DNA of 64,000 bases from Sphingobacteriales bacterium (GCA_021299635.1 JAJTFA010000008.1:1-64000), one strand, 5' to 3'; counted from the stretch's first letter, positions 52,909 to 62,644 are shown. Notes: generated by a model not told the origin, from the sequence alone. Numbers and translations: made by a program.

Positions 52909-52952
52909 AAACTATTTTTACAATGGAAACTATTTTTATATTAAAAGTTTCC
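52909..52952. promoter_or_regulatory. Candidate TetR operator
   Basis: A perfect inverted repeat GGAAACT-N14-AGTTTCC (52925-52952) overlaps the -33 region. A 12-nt direct repeat AAACTATTTTTA occurs at 52909-52920 and 52927-52938. The placement fits repression of the TetR-RND promoter by its own regulator (inference). Confidence 0.6.
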
Positions 52953-53048
52953 TAATTTTATTTTAATAAAATTTAAAGCCACTTTTTGGTTTTGGCTTTC
53001 TGCATAGAAATGCGCTAATTGCAAGCACTTTAAACCATCCATTTAATC

Positions 53049-53672
53049 ATGACTAAGCCTTATTTAGTTGGTATCACAGGTGGCAGTGCATCAGGTAAAA
53101 CTCGTTTTCTTAAGGAGTTAGCTGCTTTATTTCATCAGAAAGAGGTATGCATACTCTCGCAGGATAATTATTATAAACCGGCAATAAATCATGTGAGAGA
53201 TGAAAACGGCCACATTAATTTTGATTTGCCTGAATGCATTGATCTGGATACATTTTATGCTGATATCATCTCATTGGGTAAAGGTGAAACCGTTAAAAGA
53301 AGGGAGTATCGTTTTCAGCATGAACAGCAATTGGGAGATTGGATGGTTTTTAATCCGGCACCAATTATTATAGTGGAGGGTTTATTTATTTTTTACCGGC
53401 AGGATATTTTTAATCTGTTTGATTTAAAGATATTTATTGACGCACAAGATGAAATAAAACTAAATAGAAGAATGAGCAGGGATACTGCTGAAAGAAATAT
53501 TACAGCAGAGTTTGTCTTATATCAATGGGAAAACCATGTGATGCCAGCTTACCGGCAATTTTTGCTTCCTTACAAAGAAAAAGCCGATATCGTTATTAAT
53601 AATAACAACCATTTCCAAAATAGCCTGCGCGTGGTGGAAGATCACTTTAAGGTATGGCTTAAAAAATACTGA
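53049..53672 (+). CDS. udk: Uridine kinase
   Basis: 207 residues. P-loop GITGGSASGKT (about 8-18), SQDNYYKP, the FDLPECIDLD and RRMSRDTAERN segments mark the uridine/cytidine kinase family, which phosphorylates uridine to UMP. This complements the nucleoside phosphorylase at 11.4 kb in pyrimidine salvage. Divergent from the TetR gene. Confidence 0.94.
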   Translation: MTKPYLVGITGGSASGKTRFLKELAALFHQKEVCILSQDNYYKPAINHVRDENGHINFDLPECIDLDTFYADIISLGKGETVKRREYRFQHEQQLGDWMVFNPAPIIIVEGLFIFYRQDIFNLFDLKIFIDAQDEIKLNRRMSRDTAERNITAEFVLYQWENHVMPAYRQFLLPYKEKADIVINNNNHFQNSLRVVEDHFKVWLKKY

Positions 53673-53722
53673 AATCCCATTAATGAGCTCATAATCAATA
53701 TACAGGCTAATAATTGATGGAC

Positions 53723-53754
53723 TTTGCAAAATCTTTAGTCATCCCTTATATTTG
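53723..53754 (+). promoter_or_regulatory. Consensus promoter TTTG-N20-TATATTTG for secDF
   Basis: TTTG (53723-53726), 20 nt, TATATTTG (53747-53754): full match to the consensus. The leader to ATG 53819 is about 60 nt. Confidence 0.85.
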
Positions 53755-53818
53755 CCCGCTTTGTATTTTTACAAAATTGTATAACCACTAACAAATCAGT
53801 TAATAATTAGAATATCAA

Positions 53819-56746
53819 ATGAAAAGTAAAGGAGCAGTAAAGTTATTTGCGATTGCTATGGCCGTTGTATCGGTATTTCAGCTTTCGTTCACATGGGTAA
53901 CTTATCGAATTGAAAAAGAGGCAAAAGCGTTTGCCGAAGGTGATGTGATTAAAGAAAGAGCATATCTTGATTCTATTGCACGCGAACCTGTTTACAACCT
54001 AGGTTTTGCGGAGTATACCTATTTGCAATGCAAAGAGCGTGAGTTGAATCTGGGTCTGGATTTGCAAGGTGGTATGAATGTAACCCTAGAAGTTTCTCTT
54101 GGAGAAATGGTGCGTACATTAGCTAATAACAACCCTGATCCCGGATTTAATAAAGCAATTGAGCTTGCTGCAGAAAAAATGAAAACCAGCCAGGCTGATT
54201 ATGTAACGTTATTTGGCGAGGCATATAAAGAAACTGTTCCTGAAGGTCGTTTGGCGGCAATTTTTGCTAATCAAACCAATAAAGATCGTATTAAAGTTAG
54301 CTCAACCAATGAAGAGGTGCTGGTTTATTTGCGTGAGGAAGCCAATCAGGCAATCGATCGTTCATTCCAGATTTTACGAGCACGTATAGATAAATTTGGT
54401 GTAACACAGCCCAATATCCAGAAATTGGAGGGCAGTGGTCGTATCCTGGTTGAATTGCCGGGCGTTGATAATCCTACCCGTGTGCGCAAACTATTACAAG
54501 GAAGCGCCAAACTTGAATTCTGGGAAACCTATGACAATGCCGAAGCATTTAAACATCTTTCTTCTGCCAATGATATGTTAGCTAAGGTGATGAAATCAGA
54601 AGCAGGTACAAAATCTGACTCAACCAAAACCGATACTGCTGCAAGTGCCCTTGCAGGCTTGGCAAAGCCAAGTGCTATTAAGCCCGACTCAACTAAAAAA
54701 GATACTGCAAACAAGGAAAAAACATTTGAGGAATTTTCTGCCGAAAATCCATTGTTCGCTTACTTGCGCCCTTATGCCGATGAGAACAATATGCTTATCA
54801 CTAAAGGCTCGGCTTGCGGAATTTCAATGGTTAAAGATACTGCTAAAATTAATGCCATGCTTAACCGTTTTGAGGTTAAGGCAGTGCTTCCTTCAACCAT
54901 AAAATTCTTCTGGGCTTATAAAGGATTCGGAAATAATAACGAAGCTGTGGTATTGCATGCCGTAAAAGCCGGTAAAGATGGCAATCCGTCTTTGGAAGGC
55001 GATAAGATTACAGACGCAAGAAGAGATATTTCCCAATCAGGAGATATTGAAGTGGCAATGAATATGAATGCCGAAGGTGCCCGCATTTGGAAAAACCTTA
55101 CCAAACAAAATATCGGTAAGAGCATTGCCATTGTATTGGATGATGTAGTTTATTCTGCACCAACTGTTCAAAATGAAATACCCAATGGACGTTCATCTAT
55201 CACTGGAAGCTTCACCAACGAAGAAGCTGCTGACTTAGCCAATATTCTAAAATCAGGAAAACTACCTGCACCGACCCGTATTGTGGAAGAAGCTGTTGTG
55301 GGGCCTACTTTGGGTGCTGAGTCTATCAGTCAGGGTTTATTGTCAATGCTTATTGCAACTATTGTTATTCTAATCTTCATGGTCATTTATTATGGAAATT
55401 CAGGATACATCGCTGACTTTGCTGTATTGACAAATGTATTTTTTATTATAGGTGTGCTTGCCTCTCTTGGCGCAGCCCTAACTTTGCCGGGTATTGCGGG
55501 TATTGTGCTAACAATAGGCATGGCGGTTGATGCAAACGTGTTGATTAATGAACGTGTAAAAGAAGAATTGCTGAATGCCCGAAGTATTAAAAATGCAGTA
55601 GCAGATGGCTATGCGCACGCAAACTCATCTATCATAGATGCAAATTTAACCACTTTGATTGCCGGATTTGTTTTATATGTGTTTGGCACAGGACCTGTTC
55701 AAGGGTTTGCCATCACTCTTATCATTGGTATTCTTTCATCTATGTTTACGGCTGTGTTGTTATCTCGCGTAATTACTGAGTGGAGATTGGAAAAAGGTGC
55801 TACAGTTCATTATGTTACTAACCTATCTAAAAATCTTTTCCAAAATCTGAATTATAAGTTTGTTGAGAATCGTAAGAAATTTTACATATTCTCTGGTATT
55901 ATCATTATCGCAGGGGTTGTGTCTATTTTCACCAAAGGATTTACCCTTGGGGTTGATTTTAAGGGTGGCTGGACTTATGTAGTGCAGTTTGAAAATGATC
56001 AGACCTCGTCTGATATTCGCGAGAAGCTAACAAGTGTATTTGGCTCTGCCCCGGAGGTAAAAACCTTTGGCGCAGGAAATAAATTTAAAATCACCACCAC
56101 CTATATGATTAATGAAACGTCAGAAGGTGCCAGTGATATGGTGGAAACAAAATTAAACGAAGGTTTAGCCCCTATGGGTAAATCTCAGATATTGAGTTCA
56201 GCAAAAGTTGGACCTACCATTGCCAATGATATTAAAGTTGCTTCAATCTGGGCTGCTATCATTTCATTATTGGGTATCGGATTATACATTCTTATCCGTT
56301 TTCGCAAATGGCAATATGCTTTAGGCGCCATTATAGCATTAACTCATGATGTATTAATGATGCTAGGCTTCTACTCAATCTTTGATGGCATTTTACCATT
56401 TACGATGGAGGTTGACCAGGCATTTATAGCCGCAGTTTTAACCATTATCGGTTTCTCTATTAATGATACGGTGGTGGTTTTCGACCGTATTCGTGAATTC
56501 CTTGGAACACACCATCATGAAAACAATAAGGGTAAGGTTATCAATGATGCACTGAATAATACACTAAACCGTACTATTATAACATCATTAACCGTATTCT
56601 TGGTAGCATTGGTGCTGTTTATTTTCGGTGGTGAGGTAATCAAAGGCTTCACCTTTGCCTTGTTGGTGGGTATAGTATTTGGTACATATTCCTCAATAGG
56701 TATTGCTACACCAATAGTAATTGACTTTGACAAAAAGAAAGAATAA
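53819..56746 (+). CDS. secDF: Fused protein-export membrane protein SecDF
   Basis: 975 residues: SecD and SecF in one chain, as in many Bacteroidota. The N-terminal SecD part shows LNLGLDLQGGMNVTLEV and DKFGVTQPNIQKLEGSGRILVELPG; a Ser/Thr/Asp-rich spacer (about 260-310) interrupts the first periplasmic domain. The transport core shows GMAVDANVLINERVKEEL (SecD) and FSINDTVVVFDRIREFLG (SecF), with their proton-relay Asp residues. It uses the proton gradient to finish Sec translocation of exported proteins. Confidence 0.96.
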   Translation: MKSKGAVKLFAIAMAVVSVFQLSFTWVTYRIEKEAKAFAEGDVIKERAYLDSIAREPVYNLGFAEYTYLQCKERELNLGLDLQGGMNVTLEVSLGEMVRTLANNNPDPGFNKAIELAAEKMKTSQADYVTLFGEAYKETVPEGRLAAIFANQTNKDRIKVSSTNEEVLVYLREEANQAIDRSFQILRARIDKFGVTQPNIQKLEGSGRILVELPGVDNPTRVRKLLQGSAKLEFWETYDNAEAFKHLSSANDMLAKVMKSEAGTKSDSTKTDTAASALAGLAKPSAIKPDSTKKDTANKEKTFEEFSAENPLFAYLRPYADENNMLITKGSACGISMVKDTAKINAMLNRFEVKAVLPSTIKFFWAYKGFGNNNEAVVLHAVKAGKDGNPSLEGDKITDARRDISQSGDIEVAMNMNAEGARIWKNLTKQNIGKSIAIVLDDVVYSAPTVQNEIPNGRSSITGSFTNEEAADLANILKSGKLPAPTRIVEEAVVGPTLGAESISQGLLSMLIATIVILIFMVIYYGNSGYIADFAVLTNVFFIIGVLASLGAALTLPGIAGIVLTIGMAVDANVLINERVKEELLNARSIKNAVADGYAHANSSIIDANLTTLIAGFVLYVFGTGPVQGFAITLIIGILSSMFTAVLLSRVITEWRLEKGATVHYVTNLSKNLFQNLNYKFVENRKKFYIFSGIIIIAGVVSIFTKGFTLGVDFKGGWTYVVQFENDQTSSDIREKLTSVFGSAPEVKTFGAGNKFKITTTYMINETSEGASDMVETKLNEGLAPMGKSQILSSAKVGPTIANDIKVASIWAAIISLLGIGLYILIRFRKWQYALGAIIALTHDVLMMLGFYSIFDGILPFTMEVDQAFIAAVLTIIGFSINDTVVVFDRIREFLGTHHHENNKGKVINDALNNTLNRTIITSLTVFLVALVLFIFGGEVIKGFTFALLVGIVFGTYSSIGIATPIVIDFDKKKE

Positions 56747-56771
56747 CAAGGCTCTTGGGCCACTATAATCG

Positions 56772-56800
56772 AAAAGGCTGCCCCAAGGGGTGGCCCTTTT
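56772..56800 (+). terminator. Terminator of secDF
   Basis: AAAAGG-CTG-CCCC (56772-56784) pairs with GGGG-TGG-C-CCTTTT (56787-56800) with one bulged C, a 2-nt loop and terminal T run. It lies 26 nt after the secDF stop. Confidence 0.75.
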
Positions 56801-56879
56801 GCTTTCCACACATGTGCAGAACTATTAACAAATTACTTTTTATTCTGCTCTAATCTTGAACTGCTTATAGAAAGTAGTT

Positions 56880-57554
56880 ATGATTAATTTATTATTGCAG
56901 GCAACCGTTCAGGTTGTATCAACAGAACAAGAAGGTTTATCTGTGCTGGGATTGATATTAAAAGGCGGTTGGATTATGGTTCCTATTCTGTTCCTTTCAT
57001 TGGTTTCTGTTTTTCTGATGATTGAACGAAGTTTATTCATTAGCAAAGCCAGTAAAATCGATGTAAATCTCGTAAACAATGTGAAAGACTTGCTTCATAA
57101 AGAAGACATCAAAGGAGCTATGACCTACTGTGAGCGCATTGGTTCTCCTTTTGCTGTAATTGTTCATAAAGGATTATCTCGATTGGGTTCTCCTATCCGC
57201 GATATTGAAAGCTCCATTGAAAATACAGCACGTGTGGAAGTTTATAAAATGGAGAAGAATGTGAATTTACTTGCTGCTATTGCTGCACTTGCCCCAATGT
57301 TTGGTTTCCTTGGAACGGTAATAGGTATGATTCGTGCCTTTTATGATATCTCTCTGGCAGATAATATCAGCATTGGGGTTATTTCAAGTGGTATTTATGT
57401 GAAGATGATTACCTCTGCGGCTGGTCTGATTGTTGGTGTGGTTGCATACATTTTTTATACATACCTCAACACACGTATAGAGCGAGTAGTTAATAAAATG
57501 GAAGTAACAGCTATTGAGTTTATGGATATTCTGTATAAGCCTGTAGTAAAATGA
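56880..57554 (+). CDS. MotA/TolQ/ExbB-family proton channel protein
   Basis: 224 residues with three membrane helices (about 28-48, 125-147, 170-195). Core segments: FLSLVSVFLMIERSLFISK, then NLLAAIAALAPMFGFLGTVIGMIRAF and ITSAAGLIVGVVAYIFYTYL. With ExbD it forms an inner-membrane ion-driven complex powering TonB-type transport or outer-membrane constriction. It overlaps exbD by ATGA at 57551-57554. Confidence 0.93.
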   Translation: MINLLLQATVQVVSTEQEGLSVLGLILKGGWIMVPILFLSLVSVFLMIERSLFISKASKIDVNLVNNVKDLLHKEDIKGAMTYCERIGSPFAVIVHKGLSRLGSPIRDIESSIENTARVEVYKMEKNVNLLAAIAALAPMFGFLGTVIGMIRAFYDISLADNISIGVISSGIYVKMITSAAGLIVGVVAYIFYTYLNTRIERVVNKMEVTAIEFMDILYKPVVK

Positions 57555-57958
57555 ATTTCAGAAAAAAGAAATATGTTCATGCAGAAGTGCAGGCAGGCGC
57601 ATTGTCTGATATCTTGTTTTTTCTGATGCTGTTTTTTCTGATTATTTCAACGCTGGCCAGTCCTAATGCCATTAAGTTATTGTTGCCCAAAGCCAAAACA
57701 GGTCAGTCTATTCCCAATCAGATTATCAATGTTTCTATTTCGGCTGATTTGAAATATTATATTGATAAAGGAGAAGTTACGCTGGAACAGCTTGAAGGTG
57801 CCATACTTGCTAAAGCCTCAACCCTTCAAAATCCTTCTATTGTGCTGCGCATGGATAAAAGTATTTCTGTTGAAAGCATGATATATGTAATTGATGTGTT
57901 GAACAGAGCAAAAGTACCGGTTGTTGTGGCAGTTGATAAACCTGCGGCAGGCCAGTAG
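57551..57958 (+). CDS. ExbD/TolR-family biopolymer transport protein
   Basis: 135 residues. One membrane helix near 18-37 with the essential acidic context (AGALSDILFFLMLFFLIISTL; Asp22), then a periplasmic domain with DKSISVESMIYVIDVLNRAKVPVVVAV. Coupled to ExbB; a third gene, OmpA, follows 100 bp later and could supply peptidoglycan anchoring. Confidence 0.92.
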   Translation: MNFRKKKYVHAEVQAGALSDILFFLMLFFLIISTLASPNAIKLLLPKAKTGQSIPNQIINVSISADLKYYIDKGEVTLEQLEGAILAKASTLQNPSIVLRMDKSISVESMIYVIDVLNRAKVPVVVAVDKPAAGQ

Positions 57959-58061
57959 CATAGCTGTGCAATATGCTATACATCTCTCTCTTAGTCTGAA
58001 TAAATAAGCCATCGATTCACCTCTTTTAATTTGTTATTTGCAATTGAAAAAATTCATACGC

Positions 58062-59045
58062 ATGAAATCTTATATTTTATTTTTGTTTTCATTGCTGGCT
58101 TTTGCCACAATATCCAAAGCTCAGTTAGAACCTAAAACTCCTTTTGAGGAACCTAAAACGCTTAAAGAAAAATCATATAACTTTTTTCTTTCTAAAAGAT
58201 TGAAAAGAGCTATACATCAGCGTGACTCGCTCAATGATTTGGTTATTGCCTTTAATAAAGATACAACGGAGAGAGGACGCAACTACCGTTACCTTGATTC
58301 TGTTTTCAGAGAACTTACGTTCAGATATAATGAATGCACCGAAAGGAACAACGCATTGAAAAGTCAGTATGCTGAGCTTAATGCAAAATACAATGAGTTG
58401 ATGAAGAAGAGCATGAGTGAAGCAGAGCGGTTAAATAATGCTTTAAAAATTAAGTCAGAGGAACTCACACAAAAATCAGATGAACTAGAGAGACAGCGTA
58501 AGCTGCTGGAACAGCGCGAACGCAGGTTGGCAGAACTTGAGGCAACCCTTAGAGCAAAAGATTCCATAACAAATGCTATTAATGATTTGGTAAAGAAAGC
58601 ACTGCTGGGCTTTAACTCGGATGAGATTTCTGTTGAAATGAAAAACGGAAAAGTGTATGTATCGTTAAGTGATAAGTTGCTTTTTAAATCGGGTAGTGCA
58701 GAGGTTGAAGATAAAGGCAAACAAGCCTTGAAGAAACTATCTGAGGTGCTGAATAAGAACAATGAAATTGATGTAGAGATAGAAGGGCATACTGATAATA
58801 TTCCTATTAAAACAGCACGCTATGAAGATAACTGGGACTTAAGTGTGCACCGTGCCACCAATATTGTGAGAATTTTACAGGAAGAATATGCGGTAAATGC
58901 TAAACGTTTAACTGCTGCCGGCAAAGGAGAGTTTATGCCAAGAGCGAGTAATGAAACTGCTGAGGGAAGAGCTAAAAATCGCAGAACGGAAATTATACTC
59001 TCGCCTAAATTGGATGAGTTATTTAAACTCATTAACAAGAAGTAA
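58062..59045 (+). CDS. OmpA-family peptidoglycan-binding protein
   Basis: 327 residues from ATG 58062 (a TTG at 58038 is also in frame). Signal peptide MKSYILFLFSLLAFATISKA; a long coiled coil (about 75-165; Glu/Lys/Leu heptads including EELTQKSDELERQRKLLEQ); and a C-terminal OmpA/MotB domain with GHTDNIPIKTARYEDNWDLSVHRATNIV and GRAKNRRTEIIL. It lacks an N-terminal barrel. With ExbB-ExbD it may form a Tol-Pal-like or stator-like assembly (inference). Confidence 0.92.
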   Translation: MKSYILFLFSLLAFATISKAQLEPKTPFEEPKTLKEKSYNFFLSKRLKRAIHQRDSLNDLVIAFNKDTTERGRNYRYLDSVFRELTFRYNECTERNNALKSQYAELNAKYNELMKKSMSEAERLNNALKIKSEELTQKSDELERQRKLLEQRERRLAELEATLRAKDSITNAINDLVKKALLGFNSDEISVEMKNGKVYVSLSDKLLFKSGSAEVEDKGKQALKKLSEVLNKNNEIDVEIEGHTDNIPIKTARYEDNWDLSVHRATNIVRILQEEYAVNAKRLTAAGKGEFMPRASNETAEGRAKNRRTEIILSPKLDELFKLINKK

Positions 59046-59060
59046 TAATTTATAACCTCT

Positions 59061-59091
59061 AAACAGCCTGCATTTGCAGGCTGTTTTTTTT
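59061..59091 (+). terminator. Terminator of the ExbB-ExbD-OmpA genes
   Basis: AAACAGCCTGC (59061-59071) pairs with GCAGGCTGTTT (59076-59086), a perfect 11-bp stem with a 4-nt loop and T tract, 16 nt after the ompA-like stop. Confidence 0.9.
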
Positions 59092-59238
59092 ACGCACTTT
59101 TCAAAACCTGGCGGGAGCGATTTGAATAAAGGAATTTGTGCATTTTAAATGCTGAAGGTTTCCTGTTTAAATATGGTATTGTAAAAACTTAAACGCATAT
59201 TTGAACTTTAAGATTTATTATTTACTTACATTTCAGCT

Positions 59239-59718
59239 ATGAAAATTGAATCAAACAAAGTTGTTTCCATCCATTATACACTTACCGATAATGCTGGAAC
59301 TGTATTGGATTCCAGTAGTGGAAAAGACCCGCTTACCTATATTCAGGGCATAGGCAATTTAATTGCCGGTATGGAAGAAGGACTGGAAGGGAAAACAGCA
59401 GGTGAAAAATTTACGATAAAGGTGAGTCCTGAGAAAGGTTATGGAGTTAAAAACCATGAACTTATCCAGCAGGTTCCAATTACTGCATTTGGTGGCCAAA
59501 TGGTGAGCCCGGGCATGCAATTTGAAGCGGGCTCGGCTGAGCAGCGATTTGTTGTTACCGTAACTGAGGTGAATAATGAAACAGTAACCATTGATGGCAA
59601 CCATCCATTGGCAGGTGTAGATCTCAATTTTGATGTTGAAGTAATGGAAATTAGGGAAGCCACTGCCGAAGAGCTTGATCATGGACATGTGCATGGTCCG
59701 GGTGGGCATCATCACTGA
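59239..59718 (+). CDS. FKBP-type peptidyl-prolyl isomerase (SlyD-like)
   Basis: 159 residues. FKBP core with inserted flap: SIHYTLTDNAGTVLDSSSGKDPLTYIQG, LIAGMEEGLEGKTAGEKFTI and the end DGNHPLAGVDLNFDVEVMEI. The C-terminus is His-rich (DHGHVHGPGGHHH), as in SlyD, which binds nickel and other divalent metals. Cytosolic prolyl isomerase and chaperone. A CATATTTG sequence upstream is one base off the -7 consensus. Confidence 0.92.
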   Translation: MKIESNKVVSIHYTLTDNAGTVLDSSSGKDPLTYIQGIGNLIAGMEEGLEGKTAGEKFTIKVSPEKGYGVKNHELIQQVPITAFGGQMVSPGMQFEAGSAEQRFVVTVTEVNNETVTIDGNHPLAGVDLNFDVEVMEIREATAEELDHGHVHGPGGHHH

Positions 59719-59824
59719 TAATTACCTTTTAAATACTTGATAATTTAGCAATTACATGTAGATAAATGGCGTGTTTGGTGTAGAATTGTATTGTATCATA
59801 TTCGGCATGTTTCACAGAAACTAC

Positions 59825-59832
59825 TATATTTG
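59825..59832 (+). promoter_or_regulatory. Promoter -7 box (TATATTTG) for the WG-repeat gene
   Basis: TATATTTG ends 15 nt before the ATG at 59848, with TTCG about 20 nt upstream (59801-59804) as a weak -33 element. Confidence 0.55.
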
Positions 59833-59847
59833 GCCAAATTTTTTGTA

Positions 59848-60240
59848 ATGAGATATTTATTACTAGCATTTTTTGTATCGGTTTTTACGCTCAATGCTTT
59901 CAGTCAGAAAAAGGGAAAGCCTAAAACGGGTTATGATAAAATACACCCTTTTAAGAATGGTATTGCCAAAGTAGAGAAAGATGGCAAAGAAGGTTTTATT
60001 AATACCGGAGGGGAGGAGTTTGTGCCTTGTAAATATGATGCCATTTATCCTTGGGAAAAAGCCAAAGCCAAAGTAGAGATAGCGGGTAAGTTCGGCTTTA
60101 TAAATGAACAAGGTGAAGAATATATTCCTGTAAAGTATGATTTTATAGGGTCGTTTAAGAACGGCCTGGCCATTGTATCACTTGGCGGACGCAGAGGAAT
60201 AATTAATGAGGTAGGAGAAGAGGTAGTGCCATTAGAGTGA
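59848..60240 (+). CDS. WG-repeat-containing exported protein
   Basis: 130 residues from ATG 59848 (an upstream frame to 59791 contains the promoter). Signal peptide MRYLLLAFFVSVFTLNAFS. Three repeats of the form GKFGFINxxGEEYIPxKYDxI (IHPFKNGIAKVEKDGKEGFI, AIYPWEKAKAKVEIAGKFGF, FIGSFKNGLAIVSLGGRRGI) mark the WG-repeat fold, a structural beta motif. Function unknown. Its stop is 2 bp from the convergent photolyase-type gene. Confidence 0.85.
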   Translation: MRYLLLAFFVSVFTLNAFSQKKGKPKTGYDKIHPFKNGIAKVEKDGKEGFINTGGEEFVPCKYDAIYPWEKAKAKVEIAGKFGFINEQGEEYIPVKYDFIGSFKNGLAIVSLGGRRGIINEVGEEVVPLE

Positions 60241-60242
60241 GG

Positions 60243-61625
60243 TTAGCCAAGCGATTCCATATATTTTTTCTCTGCTAATTTTATTGATTCTTCAAAATCT
60301 ACCACTGGTTTTATACCGGTATCATAGTACCCGTCTTTTTCTAACCAGTGTTTCCGAAAAGTTTCATCTTTATCATAGGTATCAGCTTGTTTCTCAATAT
60401 TGAAGTATCTGAATAAGCGTGCATCATTGCCTACACCGGCAAGGTATGCCCAGTTTCCATAATTGCTGCAAACGTCATAATCAACCAATGCCGATTCAAA
60501 CCATGCAGCACCCCAAAGCCAGTTTATTCCTAAATTCTTACAGAGAAAACTTGCCACATTCTGCCTGCCTCTGTTACTCATAAAGCCGGTAAGTTTTAGT
60601 TCTTTCATATTGGCATCAATAAACGGATATCCTGTTTCACCGTTGAGCCACTTATTAAAGAGTATATCATTATCTGACCAATTGATAAATTGTTGTCTTA
60701 TGCCCTCTGTCTTGAAATACGATGCTCCATACCTGAGCATTGAAAAACGAAAAAAGTCTCTCCAAAGCAATTCAAAAATCAGCCAATACGTAGAGTCATT
60801 TTTTATTCGTGTCAATTCAAATGCCCTAACTTCACTCAAAATTAAAGACGGACTAAGGCATCCTGCTGCAAGCCAAGGTGAAAAGTGACTGCTGAAATCC
60901 ATACCGAGTAGGTGATTTCTTGTTTCCTTATAACTGGCAACCAGTTCAGTTTCCCATATATAATAATGTAGGCGTTTCAGTGCTTCTTTTTCTCCTCCTT
61001 TGTATAAGAAAAGTTTTCCTTCAATCTCCTCCGCTGTAAAGCCTAGTCTTTCCAGAGTATAAGTTTCTGGCAAGAAATGATGTTCAATGTTTCGTAATGC
61101 TTTAACCTCAGGAAATACATTTCTATATTCAGCTTTTTTCTCAACGGCTTTTCTGAAATCTGTGAAAAGAAGAGGGGTTTGATGAATCCCAAATGGCAAT
61201 GCAGATACCTGAATAAGGGTATTGCCTTGGAATAATTTGAAATCAATTTTTTCAGAATATAATAATTTCTCTAATGCAAGCTCTTCCATTCGTTCTTCGG
61301 GGGCATGTTCAGCATGTGCGTATACTTTTGTGATGCGGAGTTTTTTGCACAAATCAGGAATGGTATACAACGGATTGCCATGGGTTATGATGAGGTCACT
61401 GCCAACGCTTTGCAACTTATTGCGCAGATCATTTACGCATTCAATCAGAAATTGTGCCCTAAAAACGCCTGTTTTTCTAAAACCGAGGTGATGAGATGAG
61501 AAATGCAAGGGATTAAAATTATAAACCCCAATAACTTTTGCACCTGCCAGATCAGCTGTATAGAGGGGTTCATGATCATGCAAACGCAAATCGTTTCTAA
61601 AATATACCAGAATGTTTTGTTGCAT
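60243..61625 (-). CDS. Cryptochrome DASH/photolyase-family flavoprotein
   Basis: 460 residues. N-terminal antenna domain FRNDLRLHDHEPLY; C-terminal FAD domain with LLWRDFFRFSMLRYG, GETGYPFIDANMKEL, TGFMSNRGRQNVASFL and NYGNWAYLAGVGNDARLFRYFN, the pattern typical of cryptochrome DASH. Such proteins repair UV lesions in single-stranded or loop DNA and can sense light. Divergent from the YheT gene 47 bp away. Confidence 0.93.
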   Translation of the reverse strand: MQQNILVYFRNDLRLHDHEPLYTADLAGAKVIGVYNFNPLHFSSHHLGFRKTGVFRAQFLIECVNDLRNKLQSVGSDLIITHGNPLYTIPDLCKKLRITKVYAHAEHAPEERMEELALEKLLYSEKIDFKLFQGNTLIQVSALPFGIHQTPLLFTDFRKAVEKKAEYRNVFPEVKALRNIEHHFLPETYTLERLGFTAEEIEGKLFLYKGGEKEALKRLHYYIWETELVASYKETRNHLLGMDFSSHFSPWLAAGCLSPSLILSEVRAFELTRIKNDSTYWLIFELLWRDFFRFSMLRYGASYFKTEGIRQQFINWSDNDILFNKWLNGETGYPFIDANMKELKLTGFMSNRGRQNVASFLCKNLGINWLWGAAWFESALVDYDVCSNYGNWAYLAGVGNDARLFRYFNIEKQADTYDKDETFRKHWLEKDGYYDTGIKPVVDFEESIKLAEKKYMESLG

Positions 61626-61636
61626 GTATAGAATAA

Positions 61637-61668
61637 CCCCATAACCTTTGTTTTGTTTAATACCTTTG
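61637..61668 (+). promoter_or_regulatory. Consensus promoter TTTG-N20-TACCTTTG for the YheT-like gene
   Basis: TTTG (61637-61640), 20 nt, TACCTTTG (61661-61668), which ends 4 nt before the ATG at 61673. Full consensus with no room for a leader. Confidence 0.8.
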
Positions 61669-61672
61669 TAAG

Positions 61673-62644
61673 ATGCCAGTTATTCAATCTTCATTTAAGG
61701 CTGGGGGTTTGTTTGCCCATAAACATTTTTCAACTATTTATCCTGCTTTATTCCGTAAAGTTAAGGTAGGATATGCGCGACAGCGGGTTGAAACACCTGA
61801 TGGCGATTTTTTTGATGCCGATATATTAGCAGGTTCAGGTAAGAAACATTTAATTCTGATGCATGGATTGGAGGGAAGCAGCAGTTCAGGCTATATCCTA
61901 GGCATGGCCCGCTTTTTTAATTTGCAAGGATACCATGTGCATGCCCTTAACTTTAGGTCTTGCAGCGGTGAATTAAATCGTTTACCGATTTCTTATCATT
62001 CCGGATTTACGTATGATATCCGATTTTATATAAAGAAATTGCTGCAAATGAACCCAGACGCGAGCATATATCTTTGCGGATTTAGTTTAGGCGGAAATGC
62101 CTTGCTCCGATACCTTGCTGAGGAGGGGGATAAAATTGCTTTGCAGATAAAAGGAGCTTGTGCAGTTTCTGCTCCTATCGATCTGAAATCATCAGCAGAG
62201 GTTCTTGCCTCTTCGCAGAACAGCATGTATATGAAGCGCTTTTTAAAAAGCATGAAAAACAAAATGAAGCAAAAAGCCAAGCAATTTCCAACACATTTTC
62301 AGTTAAATAACTTAGATGCCATCAAAACATTTCTTGATTTTGACAACCAATTTACTGCACCGCTGCATGGCTACGCCAATGCGCAGGAATACTGGCAGCA
62401 ATGTAGTAGTAAATTTGTTTTACACCGTATAGCTGCCCCGGTGTTGTTACTAAATGCTTTAAATGATCCTTTTCTACATCCCGATTGTTTCCCTGAGGAG
62501 CAAGAGATTAACAACCCGAATTTATTCTTGGAATACCCTGAGTTAGGCGGACACGTTGGCTTTAAAACAAGTTGGTTAGGAAACTACTGGATTGAAAAGC
62601 GGCTGTTTCAATTCTATAAAACAATTAAATTGCATGATCAATAA
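61673..62644 (+). CDS. YheT-family alpha/beta hydrolase
   Basis: 323 residues. Fold markers: LILMHGLEGSSSSGY (oxyanion Gly), LCGFSLGGNALLRYL (nucleophile elbow GFSLGG), LNALNDPFLHP (acidic residue) and GGHVGF (His) form the Ser-Asp-His triad of the YheT/ABHD group. Substrate unknown, probably a lipid or short-chain ester. No signal peptide. The end overlaps maf by 11 bp. Confidence 0.88.
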   Translation: MPVIQSSFKAGGLFAHKHFSTIYPALFRKVKVGYARQRVETPDGDFFDADILAGSGKKHLILMHGLEGSSSSGYILGMARFFNLQGYHVHALNFRSCSGELNRLPISYHSGFTYDIRFYIKKLLQMNPDASIYLCGFSLGGNALLRYLAEEGDKIALQIKGACAVSAPIDLKSSAEVLASSQNSMYMKRFLKSMKNKMKQKAKQFPTHFQLNNLDAIKTFLDFDNQFTAPLHGYANAQEYWQQCSSKFVLHRIAAPVLLLNALNDPFLHPDCFPEEQEINNPNLFLEYPELGGHVGFKTSWLGNYWIEKRLFQFYKTIKLHDQ

